This document shows positions 1-11,059 of a stretch of 64,000 bases of DNA, piece by piece. Source of the DNA: Acholoe squamosa (Eukaryota; Annelida; Polychaeta; Phyllodocida; Polynoidae); NCBI GenBank assembly GCA_949317995.1, contig OX439039.1:74720002-74784001 (forward strand), read 5' to 3'. Numbering within the stretch: position 1 is the stretch's first letter; each line of letters opens with the position of its first letter. A program made the position numbers and the translations under genes. Under the pieces are notes generated by a model, which was given only the letters and a program-made list of their open reading frames with translations, made no database searches and had not been told where the DNA came from.

Positions 1-187
1 GCAGGAACATGTGAGGCAATACAGTCATGTCTCACTTTACGAACCATAAAAATTAACTGTATCCTGAATCGACTGGTTCTTTGAATCAGAATTACAATAG
101 AACTCAATGGTTATAATTCAATCTGTTCAGAGGTGGCTGGTAAGTGAATCAGCCGACTTTTTGAAGACCGATATATTGAGACATGAT

Positions 188-1271
188 CAGGGGTGGATCC
201 ATAACATAACATGTCCAAATGGGGGTCCCCGAAGGTGGACCCCTCCCTTTGGGCCAACCCAGGATGTCCACTTTGTATGCCCTCATTTATCACCACTATT
301 TCTCTTCGATATAGCTTTTATTGTTTCCAGATTGTACAATTTATGATTGTAAAATTTCTTCAAAATGTTCTATCGTGAGCCAATCCAGAAAAAGGCACTA
401 ATATTATACATATAGATAATGCTTGGCTTCGGTCTATATATAAGGCATAGCTTATAACTTAAACCCATCCCGGATAAGCCTTATAGATTGAGGTACCGTA
501 TAGTAATGAGTCTGGGATGTAGGGTATAATTACATTAGATTAGGGGTAATCTACTAGAAATCATCCCCAATGTGCACCAGTGACCACATAGGCATCTCCG
601 CATTAGGTGTGCCTTATCAAGGGATACTATGTGGGGTTCCCCAGGTAATTTTCTTGCAAAAAATGCTTGTCTATACCAAAATGTCACATCAATTTTTCAA
701 AAACTTTCCCCACACCCCCTTAGACAACAATAATATCTAAAAATACTATATTCAAATCTGAGGCTAGTTGAAACCTTAAACTAGAGAGCTTGACATCTAT
801 ACTTCAATTTTTTTCTTGAGGGACCAGCCCTCAAAACCTCACAAAGGACAAAGCATTACTACATAATTAGGTTTGCATCCTCTTTATGGAAACCCTGCCC
901 ACCCCAGGTTTACACCAAAATGCTTTAAAATTTGGAGTTTGGTATTTATATTTCTGAAGTTTTCTAGGAGACATGCACCCAAGCCTCCCTAAACACCATT
1001 GTTCAATCAAAATCTAATAAGATTTTCATTCTCTGTTCTTATAATCATGGCTTTACTGCTGATGGTACACCAAAATGCTTTACTGGATTGGGGTGTAGAA
1101 ATGCATCAGAATGCACCATTTGATGCCTAGGTTTCAAAATTTTCTTGGGGGGCATGCCCCCAAAACCCCCTTGCAACCCCCGTGCAACATCATAGCCATA
1201 GGCCCCATGCAGCATACGCCCCAGGGTTGGACCCCCCCCCCCCCCTTTTCAAAATCCTGGATCCGCCCCTG
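188..1271. mobile_element. Degenerate hAT-like non-autonomous element
   Basis: The left end reads CAGGGGTGGATCC and the right end is the inverted match GGATCCGCCCCTG. CAGGGGCGGATCC-type ends are typical of hAT elements. The interior has no long ORF; it holds repeated blocks that mention gcatgccccc-like motifs (near 1150 and, weaker, near 820) and a C16 tract just inside the right end. The 8-bp flanks do not match, so the two ends may belong to different copies or the element is old. Confidence 0.35.
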
Positions 1272-1853
1272 AATGACTGTAGCAAAGTGGAGGGGGGGGG
1301 CATTCATTTACCTCTTTCAGCTTAAGTTGGTCAAAAGTGGTAAAGGGGACATGTCGGGGGATGGGGGACACCCCTCCCCGACTTCCACTCCAACGCCCTT
1401 GACTTATGACAGAAATTACATGTAGAACTCCCTGAGCTCGTCCCGGGGCTCGTCCACACAAAATGGGGAAACGCCATCAATGCATATCCAAAACCTATGC
1501 CCTCCTTCCCGAATAACTGTCCATGGGAGGGTACTATAATTATTCCCACGGCTTGGCTGGGTGTGGGGGAGGTTGTGGGTGTGGATATGGAGGTGACTAA
1601 AATGTTCAAATGTTCTGACTCTAATGGCGACTGCACATGCGCACTGCCATCTGTGGTGCGCAGATGGAGTTCCCAGTGGGTTATGGACAATCTCCCCAAA
1701 CAAAGGGGTGTGTCTATTTGAATGAGTTTTTTTTTCTGTTTTATTTGGTTCCTCTTATTTTCTTTGAGTTTAGATGGCATTCGGTTGTGTAATTTATTTC
1801 CTTGGGTGTCAACATTTCCTTCACGATAATCAATTCATGTCGAATTACACTTA

Positions 1854-2171
1854 GGGAGTGGTCATTATTTATCAACAGGGGGGGGAGGGTGGGTTTGAGG
1901 GGGGGCGTAAAATTTTCAGACCCCTCCCGAGGGGGGGGCTAAAAAAATTTTGACCCCTCTTGAGGGGGGGGGCTAAAAAAATTCACCCTCCTTTTAGCAA
2001 AAAAGCCTGCGCGCTACTATAGATCAAAGAGGGGCGCGAAAAACTCTCCGCGCCTCTGGCGCGGGGGGGGCGCAAAAAATTTTGACTGCCGTCGAGGGGG
2101 GGCGTAAAAAATTTCCGCACGTCCGCGCGAAAACCCACCACCCCCCCTGTTGATAAATAATGACCACTCCC
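1854..2171. mobile_element. PIF/Harbinger-like MITE, 318 bp
   Basis: The termini are a near-perfect inverted repeat of about 30 bp (GGGAGTGGTCATTATTTATC and on into a G run). TTA stands immediately outside both ends (1851-1853 and 2172-2174). A 3-bp TTA duplication with GGG termini is the PIF/Harbinger signature. The interior is built of G-rich blocks alternating with aaaaattt, some with CpG-rich cgcgc stretches, and has no coding capacity. The superfamily call is inference from termini only. Confidence 0.75.
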
Positions 2172-2174
2172 TTA

Positions 2175-2631
2175 GGCCTAGCCATCAACACACTTGGATG
2201 ATATTAAACAGAAACTAAAAAGAAGAGGTCATTTTTCAGGGCAGTGGTTATTCCAAATGCGTTAGAATACTGCAGTGGGCATAACTTCTAATGCTGCAAC
2301 CCGCATACTTATGAAAAACCCCTTCACTCCTGTCAACCCCAGATGGAGAGATCGCCCACCAGCCAAAATCTTGTCACCCCCTGTCTAAAATCATGAAAAT
2401 TATGAGGTCCCCCACTTCTTTGATATGATATAATGCCATAAGAAATCATGTGATTATAGATAATAACGGAGATAAGTGCCATAGCCCAGTTGAATAGGCA
2501 TAATGATACACTGGATTGGGAAGGGAAAAAATTGTAATGGTCCAAATTGTTACAGCCAGTGAGGCCCTGTCATGGTAGTATACAGAGGCTTTATGTAAAT
2601 GAGCATACATGAGTGAACTGTTAAGCTATGG
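2175..2631. other. Unannotated AT-rich sequence
   Basis: No gene, terminal inverted repeat or tandem repeat is visible in this stretch. Confidence 0.6.
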
Positions 2632-2635
2632 TTAA

Positions 2636-3165
2636 CCCTTTAAGGACCACTTGATGCCTTAATTTGCAGTTAAAATGACCAATGCAGTGCTGGTGATATC
2701 TACATGGAAGTTCTGAAACTAGTCAGCGGTGACCACTTTAGGTCCTCAAGTTGACGATACCTAAAACTACAACTTTAGGTAGTCGAAATGACGACTTTAT
2801 ATCGTCATCCTGATGACCTGAGTTGTCAATATGATGAATCTGTACTGTCAGTATTGTCATCCTGACAACTCAGGTCCTCAGGATGACAACCTAAAGTCGT
2901 CATTTTGAATAACTACAGTTGTAGTTTTAGGTATCGTCAACTTGAGGACCTAAAGTGATCACCGCTGACTAGTTTCGGATCTTCCATATTTTCAGTGTAG
3001 TTGCCATGCATCAGCGTATGATGCTTATATGCTTTGGGTGTGTATAAATACCAGGGTTGGCACATTGTGTATGCTTGATACAGCCCCAGAAATTTACCCA
3101 TCAAGGCTGTATCATGTATCATGACGACAAATGATGATTTAATGCAATGTGTGAAACTTAAAGGG
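2636..3165. mobile_element. piggyBac-like MITE with internal foldback
   Basis: The element begins CCCTTTAAGG and ends CTTAAAGGG, with TTAA on both sides (2632-2635 and 3166-3169). TTAA duplications with CCC termini are diagnostic of the piggyBac superfamily. The middle (about 2707-2992) is a large imperfect palindrome with arms of more than 100 bp, containing paired blocks such as AGTCAGCGGTGACCAC/GTGATCACCGCTGACT and repeated GTCGTCAT/ATGACGAC units. The foldback could be part of this family or a separate insertion; other TTAA elements in the window do not share it. Confidence 0.8.
2707..2992. repeat. Long imperfect palindrome (foldback)
   Basis: Left-arm blocks at 2715-2810 recur in reverse complement at 2880-2985, with a centre near 2850. 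Transcribed RNA from here would form a long hairpin. Confidence 0.85.
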
Positions 3166-3310
3166 TTAAGTAGGCATCATTATTATGTATCAATTGTTAT
3201 GGATGTACTCGATGAGAGGCTGTGGGTCTAATTTCTTTTGCCTATTTTTTTTCATTCTTCAGTGAATTGTTCATATGATGACTTTTCACGCTGAGGTTGA
3301 TGTCGTATAT

Positions 3311-3525
3311 AGCCGTGTGTCCACATGGTGATAGAATTTGGTGCCAACAAATTGCCGACGACAAAAACGCTTTTATCGTCCATTCCCTACGATAAAACCA
3401 ATTTTTTGGTCCATTCCTGACAACAAAAATGAAATATGTTAGATATTATCATTGGAAATGGACGGTAAAAGCTTTTTTATCATCGGTAATTTTGTCGGCC
3501 CCAAATTCTATTGCCATTCTACCAA
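3311..3525. mobile_element. MITE of the GTGTCCACA-ended family, copy 1
   Basis: The left end AGCCGTGTGTCCACATGG and the interior (acaaaaacgcttttatcgtc; attatcat-ggaaatggac) match copies at 20822-21043 and 54153-54418. The right end stops matching after CAAATTCTATTGCCAT, so this copy has a decayed right terminus. No ORF. Confidence 0.6.
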
Positions 3526-3944
3526 CATTTTACAAAGGAGTGAAATATAGGTACTGATAGGAATATTACTTCATCTAGACAAGATTTGCATCCTTTTCTC
3601 AAAACAGGTTGTCTGTTATACAAAGTAGATTTAAAATCTGTGTAGACCCCCCTGCATCGTTTTGCCATGGAAATGAATTTACAAATATGGAATATGTTAT
3701 ATGATTGGGTACTAAGTTACATTAAAGACATTGATATTTAGATTACATTTATGCATGTGTCTTGCTCATTAGCAGCTCTAGGCAACTTCAAGGACGAATC
3801 TGAGAATAAAACATGAACTTTGTCATCTAATTAGTGCGGGAACAAAATGGCCTGAATGAGGACTAATTGCAGGGGGACCATTTAACAAACATTATGTATA
3901 AGAACTGATTTATGATTATCCTTTAAAAAAGGAGGACATGGGAG

Positions 3945-4344
3945 CCCGGGGGAGGCACTGACTCTTTGATAGTGGGTCCCAACTGCGAAACTACAGCCCC
4001 CCAAATTTGGCCATTTCACAGCCCCTCAAATTGTAGCTCAATTTTTACAGCCCCCTTTTTTCAATAAGTCCGATAACAGCCCCTCTTTTCAAGGGCCTCT
4101 TCCATGTAAACTATGGTTTCTGACAAAAATACTAAGGAATTTCACAGCCATTCGGGGATAAGAAGGAATATACAAACTGCTCCTTACCATCCAAGTTATA
4201 ATAGGTATTAACAACCCCCTAATCTCAAGATGCAATTCCGTTGACAGCCCCCCTTTTCCCCCTTGCTGACACGTCAACAGCTACTGCTCCGCGGGGTCAG
4301 TACCACAGTTGGTACCCAAACCGAGGCTCAGTGCCCCCCCCGGG
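3945..4344. mobile_element. 400-bp MITE with perfect 8-bp target duplication
   Basis: Imperfect terminal inverted repeats of about 40 bp start CCCGGGGGAGGCACTGA and end TCAGTGCCCCCCCCGGG. The direct repeat CATGGGAG lies exactly outside each end (3937-3944 and 4345-4352). An 8-bp duplication points to hAT-, P- or Merlin-type integration; the termini do not carry the usual hAT CA-G start, so the superfamily is left open. The interior carries five or more spaced ACAGCCCC motifs. The intact duplication suggests a fairly recent insertion. Confidence 0.87.
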
Positions 4345-4628
4345 CATGGGAGGATGGTGCTCAACATGCATGAGTCAATGAGGCATAGTGGAATGGTTGG
4401 TGGGTTGTAAATGCATGGAGGAGTGGAGGAGAGGGAGGGCTGGCCTAAACAATGGTCATTTATCACTGGCTTAAAACTTGAAGGGTGGCATACATCCTCG
4501 TGGGCCATCATGATGTCCTCTCTAGGAGCCAGGACGTGGGTCACCCACATTAAATTGGTGCATAATATACCAACCCTTCATGAGAGCATCAACTCCATTG
4601 GATTCATAAATGCTGCACTGGCAAGGTA

Positions 4629-4838
4629 CACTGTAAAAAATAACTGTTGAACCTGCCAGGGACCCATGTAAACCTAACAGTAAACCACTGTAATTGCATT
4701 GCAGTGAACCAGTGTAGTTTTTACAGGAAGCCTCAGTATTCAGTACAGTGGTACAAGTAATCTCTTTGAAAATAACGACGGATCTCTGCAGACTCTGGGA
4801 CAAGGAATCCACCTTTATGTCACTGATACTTTTTATAG
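4629..4838. mobile_element. CACTGTAAAA-ended MITE, copy 1
   Basis: The left end CACTGTAAAAAATAACTG follows TA. The interior (CCAGTGTAGTTTT, AAAATAACGA, CTCTGGGACAAGG) matches the complete copy at 22263-22482. The right end is decayed (cttttta). No ORF. Confidence 0.6.
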
Positions 4839-4976
4839 GTTGAATTCATACACTCTCTACACCAGTTAGAATGGTACATTAAAGTATGATGCAGGCCTTA
4901 AGTGCCAAGCTGTGTGATTGTTCAGTGTGAGTAGAACAAAGCAGGACAAGTGAGCTGCTCAGGGATTAGACATCTA

Positions 4977-5448
4977 CCATATTGGCCTGTATAGGCGCTG
5001 GGTCTTTGAATAAGCGTCAGTCTTGAATAAGTGCCGGGAATTCAAGGGTATTGAATCAGGGGTGTTGGAAGCAACATGACTTTGGGGGTGGGGGGGGGGG
5101 GGAGCGACGCGGGTCAGGTAGGGCACGTCAACAATTTTATGCACAGCAAATGAAGCACTTTAATATTTTTAGAGGGTTTAGGGGCTTGCCCCCTAAATTA
5201 AGATATTGATCCTTCTATTTTGGGCAAATTGTGAGCAAATAACCAAGTTCACCATAAAAGTGTATATTGGTTTCAAAATTTGGGGGGGGGCAAATATAGT
5301 CTGGCCCCCCTGGTCTGAGATCGGGGGGGCATGGCTCCCTGCCCCCCTCTTTCCGACACCCCTGTTGAAATTTGGAAATTCATTATATTTAAGTTTTGGA
5401 TAAGCGCCGGTCTTGAATAAGCGCCGTCGCTTATATAGGCCACTATGG
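4977..5448. mobile_element. TA-flanked CCATA MITE, copy 1 (interrupted)
   Basis: The ends are CCATATTGGCCTGTATAGGC and the inverted match GCTTATATAGGCCACTATGG, each next to TA (4975-4976, 5449-5450). Subterminal blocks of the type TTGAATAAGCGCCGG appear at both sides. Removing the nested element at 5057-5364 leaves about 160 bp, which agrees with the 175-bp copy at 16512-16686. A TA duplication is compatible with Tc1/mariner-type integration. Confidence 0.75.
5057..5364. mobile_element. hAT-like MITE nested in the CCATA MITE
   Basis: The termini CAGGGGTGTTGGAA and TTTCCGACACCCCTG form an inverted repeat with hAT-type CAGGGGTG ends. The interior is G-rich with no ORF. The flanks (tattgaat, ttgaaatt) share only a partial match, so the target duplication is unclear. 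Confidence 0.6.
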
Positions 5449-5457
5449 TAGGTACAT

Positions 5458-5637
5458 GATGAGCAGCTCCAAGCACTGACACTCAATGATGAGCAGCTCC
5501 AAGCACTGACACTCAATGATGAGCATTTCCAAGCACTGACACTCAACGATGAGCAGTTCCAAGCACTGACACTCAATGATGAGCATTTCCAAGCACTGAC
5601 ACTCAACGATGAGCAGTTCCAAGCACTGACACTCAAT
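5458..5637. repeat. 30-bp tandem repeat, six units
   Basis: Six units follow the pattern gatgagcagctccaagcactgacactcaat with exact 30-bp spacing. Units 1-2 carry cagctcc. Units 3-6 alternate catttcc/caac with cagttcc/caat, so they form two 60-bp dimers. Because the period is a multiple of 3, the minus strand stays open as a 10-residue repeat (LSVSAWKCSS type), but there is no other sign of a gene. The array abuts the right end of the CCATA MITE. Confidence 0.97.
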
Positions 5638-5639
5638 GA

Positions 5640-6779
5640 TGGGCTAAAGCAGAGTAGGGGGAAATGGCAAGGACTTACGAAAAATACTCACTGACTACCC
5701 ATACTAACTCACCCACTCCATCAGCTCACTTCTACATTGAGTATTTAGTGCATCATTTGTTAAGACTTCTGATCTTAGTGTGGTGTGGGGCCCAATGCTA
5801 TGGGAGAAAAACCTGAAATGATTGTATTAACAATAAATATTTGCATTTCAGTATATTTTCATCTTTGCGTATTAAACTACATGTACAGATTTGTCATGAC
5901 AAAGCTGGAAGATGTCCATTTTTAATTGGAGAGCACATCGATTTACCATTCAAAGCAGAATAAAATTAATGGTGAGTGGAAAAGGGATATGAAAATCTAA
6001 CTAATAAACATGAGCGCATGATTACTTGAATCAAAATCCTATCCTGGGACACCAGTAATGTAGCAGTTGCCATTGGGAAATCCTCCATACAGCTAGATCA
6101 ATTCAAGGAGAGCATCGGTAATCAGTGGTGGCTGGTTGAATTCGGTGGTCGACTGTTTATTGTCCAGTAAATAACACGACTATAGTCCATCCATATCTAC
6201 CTGGCGGATAGCATACTCTTTGTCGGCCTATTACTAGTAACAAGAGTAATGTATATTATTCTGTGACCTGGCTGAGACTCTGAAAAGGGCTTTGGAAGAA
6301 AATTTAACTTTGAGGGACAGAGGTTTGGACGGAGTGTGAAAGGGAACCACAGGGGAACCTTCTCATATATTGTGCCCTCCCCCTCTCTTTTCCCCCATGG
6401 CACTGATGTATTTACTGTTATTTGAAGCAGTCTTTTGAAAGCACATCCATCTTTTTCTGGCTTTAGCAGGAAAAGCAATTTCCCCTATATGGCTATGGGC
6501 CTGTATGGACTGTAGCTCAGATATTAACTCTGAGGGGGGGGGGGGACACGGTGGATTCCACTATCTCTTGCCTGGTGTAATCAAACCACATTCAGGACGT
6601 CCAGATTGTATCAGTGAATTCTATTGACTGTAGATGTAATAAAGGAACAGCAATATCGGAGACATTTATCCCTTTGGAAACATGAAGGGAACATAATATG
6701 ACATACTGATTTAAGATGGACTGTTGTTGGAATGAGGTAATAAAGCATTGCCGGTTAGTAATTAGTTATTCTTTGATAC
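5640..6779. other. Unannotated stretch
   Basis: AT-rich sequence with no recognisable exon, TIR or tandem array. A G10-11 tract lies near 6535. Confidence 0.6.
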
Positions 6780-6907
6780 ATTGGTGTATCATGTCAACCC
6801 TAGGATGCTTATACACTCTATAAGCAACCCATCAGAGATGCATTGGCATATAATGCATCACCACATTGAATGAGCATTAAAACGTGAAATATCATGCCGT
6901 TCTTAAA
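6780..6907. mobile_element. Decayed piggyBac-like MITE fragment
   Basis: It has the family's spaced GATGCATTGG/ATGCATCA and ATCATGCCG blocks and ends TTAAATGG followed by TTAA. The left end is not recognisable. Confidence 0.35.
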
Positions 6908-7064
6908 TGGTTAACATGTTAGGATTCTTTGCATTCAATCTAGAGATGGTGGACAACAAGAAGATCATTCTAAGTAATAATGAGTTTCGTACATAGAATA
7001 AAAGGATGCATGAATTCGCGTGGAAGGTTTTTATAAATCCCTATATATAACTGCAGGCAAAAGT

Positions 7065-7834
<770 letters not shown>

Positions 7835-7940
7835 TTGACCTGGCGGATTTATGCACTCCCCAAACACAGGTATCATGACCGAGCACTGCATTGGTGCATC
7901 ATGACAGCAAAGAAACATGAGCCTGGAGGCAAGATGCAAT
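7835..7940. mobile_element. Partial piggyBac-like MITE (right half)
   Basis: It carries the family blocks GCACTGCATTGGTGCATCATG and ATGAGCCTGGAGGCA, which recur at 32341-32380 and 36980-37014, and abuts the next copy. Confidence 0.45.
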
Positions 7941-8188
7941 CCTTTAAAAGCCGCTTATGCATTCATGCATCATGCTCATTGGTCGTCATGATACATGAAT
8001 GCAGCCCTGGTGAGTAACTCAAAGAGGCTACATTCATACATCATGCCGATCCTAATGAATTGATACACCACCGGGGAGGGTCGGCATGATGCTCCAATGA
8101 AGTGATGGTGAGCAGTCTCACCAGCACTTCATTGGTGCATCATGACGACCAATGGGCATGATGCACTCCTGCATCGGCGGCCCTTAAA
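7941..8188. mobile_element. piggyBac-like MITE, about 250 bp
   Basis: Inverted repeats of about 50 bp: the left begins CCTTTAAAAGCCGCTTATGC and the right ends GCGGCCCTTAAAGG. Both continue into GCATCATG-CATTGGTCGTCATGAT. The interior holds the family hairpin GTGATGGTGAGCAG/CTCACCAGCACTTC. The flanking TTAA is decayed on both sides. Confidence 0.65.
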
Positions 8189-8199
8189 GGTTTAAATTC

Positions 8200-9380
8200 T
8201 ATTTTTCCGGGAGGCCCAAGTGCGGCCATGTTCCACCTAAATAGTGCTGACAGCCCAGGCCAAACGATCTCCACATTTCAAGTGTGGCTGTCCGACCCGA
8301 TTTACCTCACCATCCCAAGGCGCGAGCCGCCATGGAAGGCCATTATGGCAAAACGTTTTGTAGTAGTATCAGTATCATTTTCACTCTCTATGCTGCCTTG
8401 TTAAATTAATCTGAGATAGAGTTTATGCAAAATTAATGAAATATCAACAACAATTCTGAAGGTCATTTCTTAACACTGCCAATTAACACTGTTAAGAAAT
8501 GGCATCCAGTCAATGAAGAATTCTATGAGGATAATCCCGAGGATATTCTCAATGCATACTTGAAGATGCCTGTCACATCTTGGTCGGAATAAGTTGAAAA
8601 TATGACAGCTCCTAAAATCAAAACAATTTTCTCTTTCTATTCTGAGTGTTGCCATTGATAAGTCCCCTTTCCCCGTATTGCCACCACTCTCTTGCAATGG
8701 AGAAAAAGGCCTCTATGACACAAATGAGAGAATGTACACTTAAGAGATCAAAACCAGCCCTGTTTCGATGAGTATAATAATTCTGATATGTCTTTCCATA
8801 GTCCTACCCTTCACCCCTCCATGTCATTCTGTCTAATCCGACCTTTCGCAGCCAATCACTATTTTCTCTAGTTTTAACACCTCGGCTGTTTCTCCTGGAG
8901 GGTGTTGCTCCTATTGTAAAAAGAGCTGTGAGTATGTGCCCTCTTTTCTAAACAAGTCGTGCACTGCTTTACCATTCAACTTGCACTCACCACATTAGTC
9001 TGAAAAGTCACCTGCCTTGTTTAAAATAGAGAGAGCTGCACTACCAGGTACTTACTCATGTCACATGCTCTATAGTTTATTATACTGACCGACTTCTCCC
9101 AACTAGGTACCTACTCAAATCCCCCTTTTTTAGCATCTTACTTGAATGACCACTTGTGAGCAACAAAAGGGACAAGTTATAGCGACATGAAAAGAAAGGA
9201 CTGGAAATGAGGGCATTTTTAGACAGCTCTTCCTTTTACTATAAGAGCAACACCCTCCTGTGGTCCGTACATGTTGGCAATTGAACTTGGTAAGATGTCA
9301 GTAATATATCCATCCTCTTGTTCAGCATCTCTCCCTTTATCAACTCATGAAGTTTGACATACTGAATTGCATTCGACATC
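8200..9380. other. Unannotated stretch
   Basis: No convincing exon or element. 8240-8350 is moderately GC-rich (contains GGCGCGAGCCGCCATGG) without a supported ORF. Confidence 0.55.
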
Positions 9381-9648
9381 GACAGATACACTGTAAAAAG
9401 TGTGTTTAGATAGGTGTTCAGGAAAATCACTGTTTAGATAGATATGTTTAGATCTGTTAAGTGTTTATATCAACAATGTGTTTAGGACCAAAGGATGTCT
9501 CTCAGCAGGTTCAGAATGTTGGATCAATGTTGAAGGCTGGTTTATTGTTGCAGTCATCAACATCAATTCAATGTTCTATGCCCACATGTCTTGAGATTAA
9601 GTCAAAATGAGTCCAATCACTTTGATGGACAGAGTCACTGGCTGGCTC

Positions 9649-10085
9649 GAATTTTATCTCACCTCGTGCCTTCCTTGCGGCCGACACTCAAGGGTGAGAG
9701 GTCCCGTGGGTTGTATCCACACCGAAGTGAGATTACCCTTGTGGCGTTGCTTGCCCGGACCCTAGTCTAATGGGGAGGGGGAATGATGGTGACCACATCT
9801 ATGGGAAGATAGAAAGCATGCCCCTACACATTTACCGAGGCAATGGTTCTTTAACATCCGTCACTACATAGGCATAGTGAGAGATGGACAGGCCTGTTTT
9901 AAGTCATTTGTCTGCCATGACCGCCGAGAGACTTTCTAGCACAGCCTAGCCAGAGCTGGGAGGAACTCAACCGACACCTTACGGCGACGTTTGGAACCAC
10001 CACTGTGCCCCGGCCGGGCCGGGAACCGAACCCACGACCTTACGGCCTGTGAGCGGACGCGCTACCGACTGCGCCACGCCTCCCG
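9649..10085 (-). mobile_element. tRNA-derived SINE-like repeat, unit 1
   Basis: On the minus strand the head starts at the high-coordinate end and resembles a tRNA: an A-box-like TGGCGCAGTCGGTAGCGC, and about 35 bp later a B-box-like GGGTTCGGTTCCCGG. These are RNA polymerase III internal promoter boxes. The roughly 360-bp body follows and ends in GATAAAATTC, with no long poly-A. The tRNA part lacks a clear full cloverleaf, so this is a SINE rather than a working tRNA gene. The unit is 457 bp from its repeat in unit 2. Confidence 0.75.
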
Positions 10086-10105
10086 GCTTGGACAGAGTCA
10101 GTGAC

Positions 10106-10542
10106 GAATTTTATCTCACCTCGTGCCTTCCTTGCGGCCGACACTCAAGGGTGAGAGGTCCCGCGGGTTGTATCCACACCGAAGTGAGATTACCCTTGTG
10201 GCGTTGCATGCCTGGACCCTAGTCTAATGGGGAGGGGGGATGATGGTGACCGCATCTATGGGAAGGTAGAAATCACGCCCCTACACATTTACCGAGGCAA
10301 TGGTTCTTTAACATCCGTCACTACATAGGCATAGTGAGAGATGGACAGGCCTGTTTCAAGTCATTTGTCTGCCATGACCGCCGAGAGACTTTCCAGCACA
10401 GCCTAGCCAGAGCGGGGAGGAACTCAAACGACACCTTACGGCGACGTTTGGAACCACCACTATGCCCCGGCCGGGCCGGGAACCGAACCCAAGACCTTAC
10501 GGCCTGTGAGCGGACGCGCTACCGACTGCGCCACGCCTCCCG
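10106..10542 (-). mobile_element. tRNA-derived SINE-like repeat, unit 2
   Basis: Nearly identical to unit 1 and in the same orientation, with the same A and B boxes. The linker GGACAGAGTCA-TGAC precedes both units, so the pair looks like a tandem duplication of SINE plus a short flank rather than two independent insertions. Confidence 0.75.
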
Positions 10543-11059
10543 ACTCAAAAGTGAGCCCCCAGGGAGGAGTCATCTGGACCAGGTTGTATGTATTAATCCC
10601 TACCACCACAAAACAGGTGTTTGCCATGAGTCACATTGAAATTGTGGTAATAGGAGGGTAAATTTGTAAATATTTCTTTTACAAATTCATTCTAAGGTGA
10701 GGTGCCAATGTTAGGTCCTATCAAGTTGTTGTGTTTTATCACTACTATGCTTAATTCAGACATTTTTGTCTATCAGAATATTATGTTTGTACCATTATGT
10801 GCATCCCCTGCCACCTAGTGAGTTGGATTGGAACCAAACATTTAAACACTTGTGTTTAATGTCTAAACACTTGATGTCAATGTGTTTAAATTCTAAACAC
10901 ATCATGAATAGCTCAACACTTTTTCTTGAAATGTGTGTAAGTGTTTAGAAAAAAAGTGTGTAAATGCTGATAAGTGTTTATTCTAATGAACGTGTTTAGC
11001 AAAACAGGTGTTTAGCAGGAAAAGTGTTTGAGGGCTAAACACATTTTTTACAGTGTATC

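Larger units (their letters stand above)
9389..11055. mobile_element. TA-flanked CACTGTAAAA element carrying SINE copies
   Basis: The ends CACTGTAAAAAGTGTGTTTAG and the inverted CTAAACACATTTTTTACAGTG are flanked by TA (9387-9388, 11056-11057). Both subterminal regions (9400-9490 and 10830-11050) are dense in GTGTTTA/TAAACAC motifs, probably transposase-binding repeats (inference). The middle is filled by two tandem SINE-like units at 9649-10542. Without them the element is about 770 bp with no ORF. Confidence 0.8.

Noticed and set aside
5193..5636. 147-codon minus-strand frame with LSVSAWKCSS repeats
   Set aside because: It is explained by the 30-bp tandem array joined to MITE sequence.
5458..5637. 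CRISPR array
   Set aside because: Repeats are contiguous with no unique spacers, in a eukaryotic setting; it is an ordinary minisatellite.
10010..10085. tRNA gene on the minus strand
   Set aside because: A and B boxes are present, but the sequence does not close into a clear cloverleaf and continues into a repeated body; it is a SINE head.
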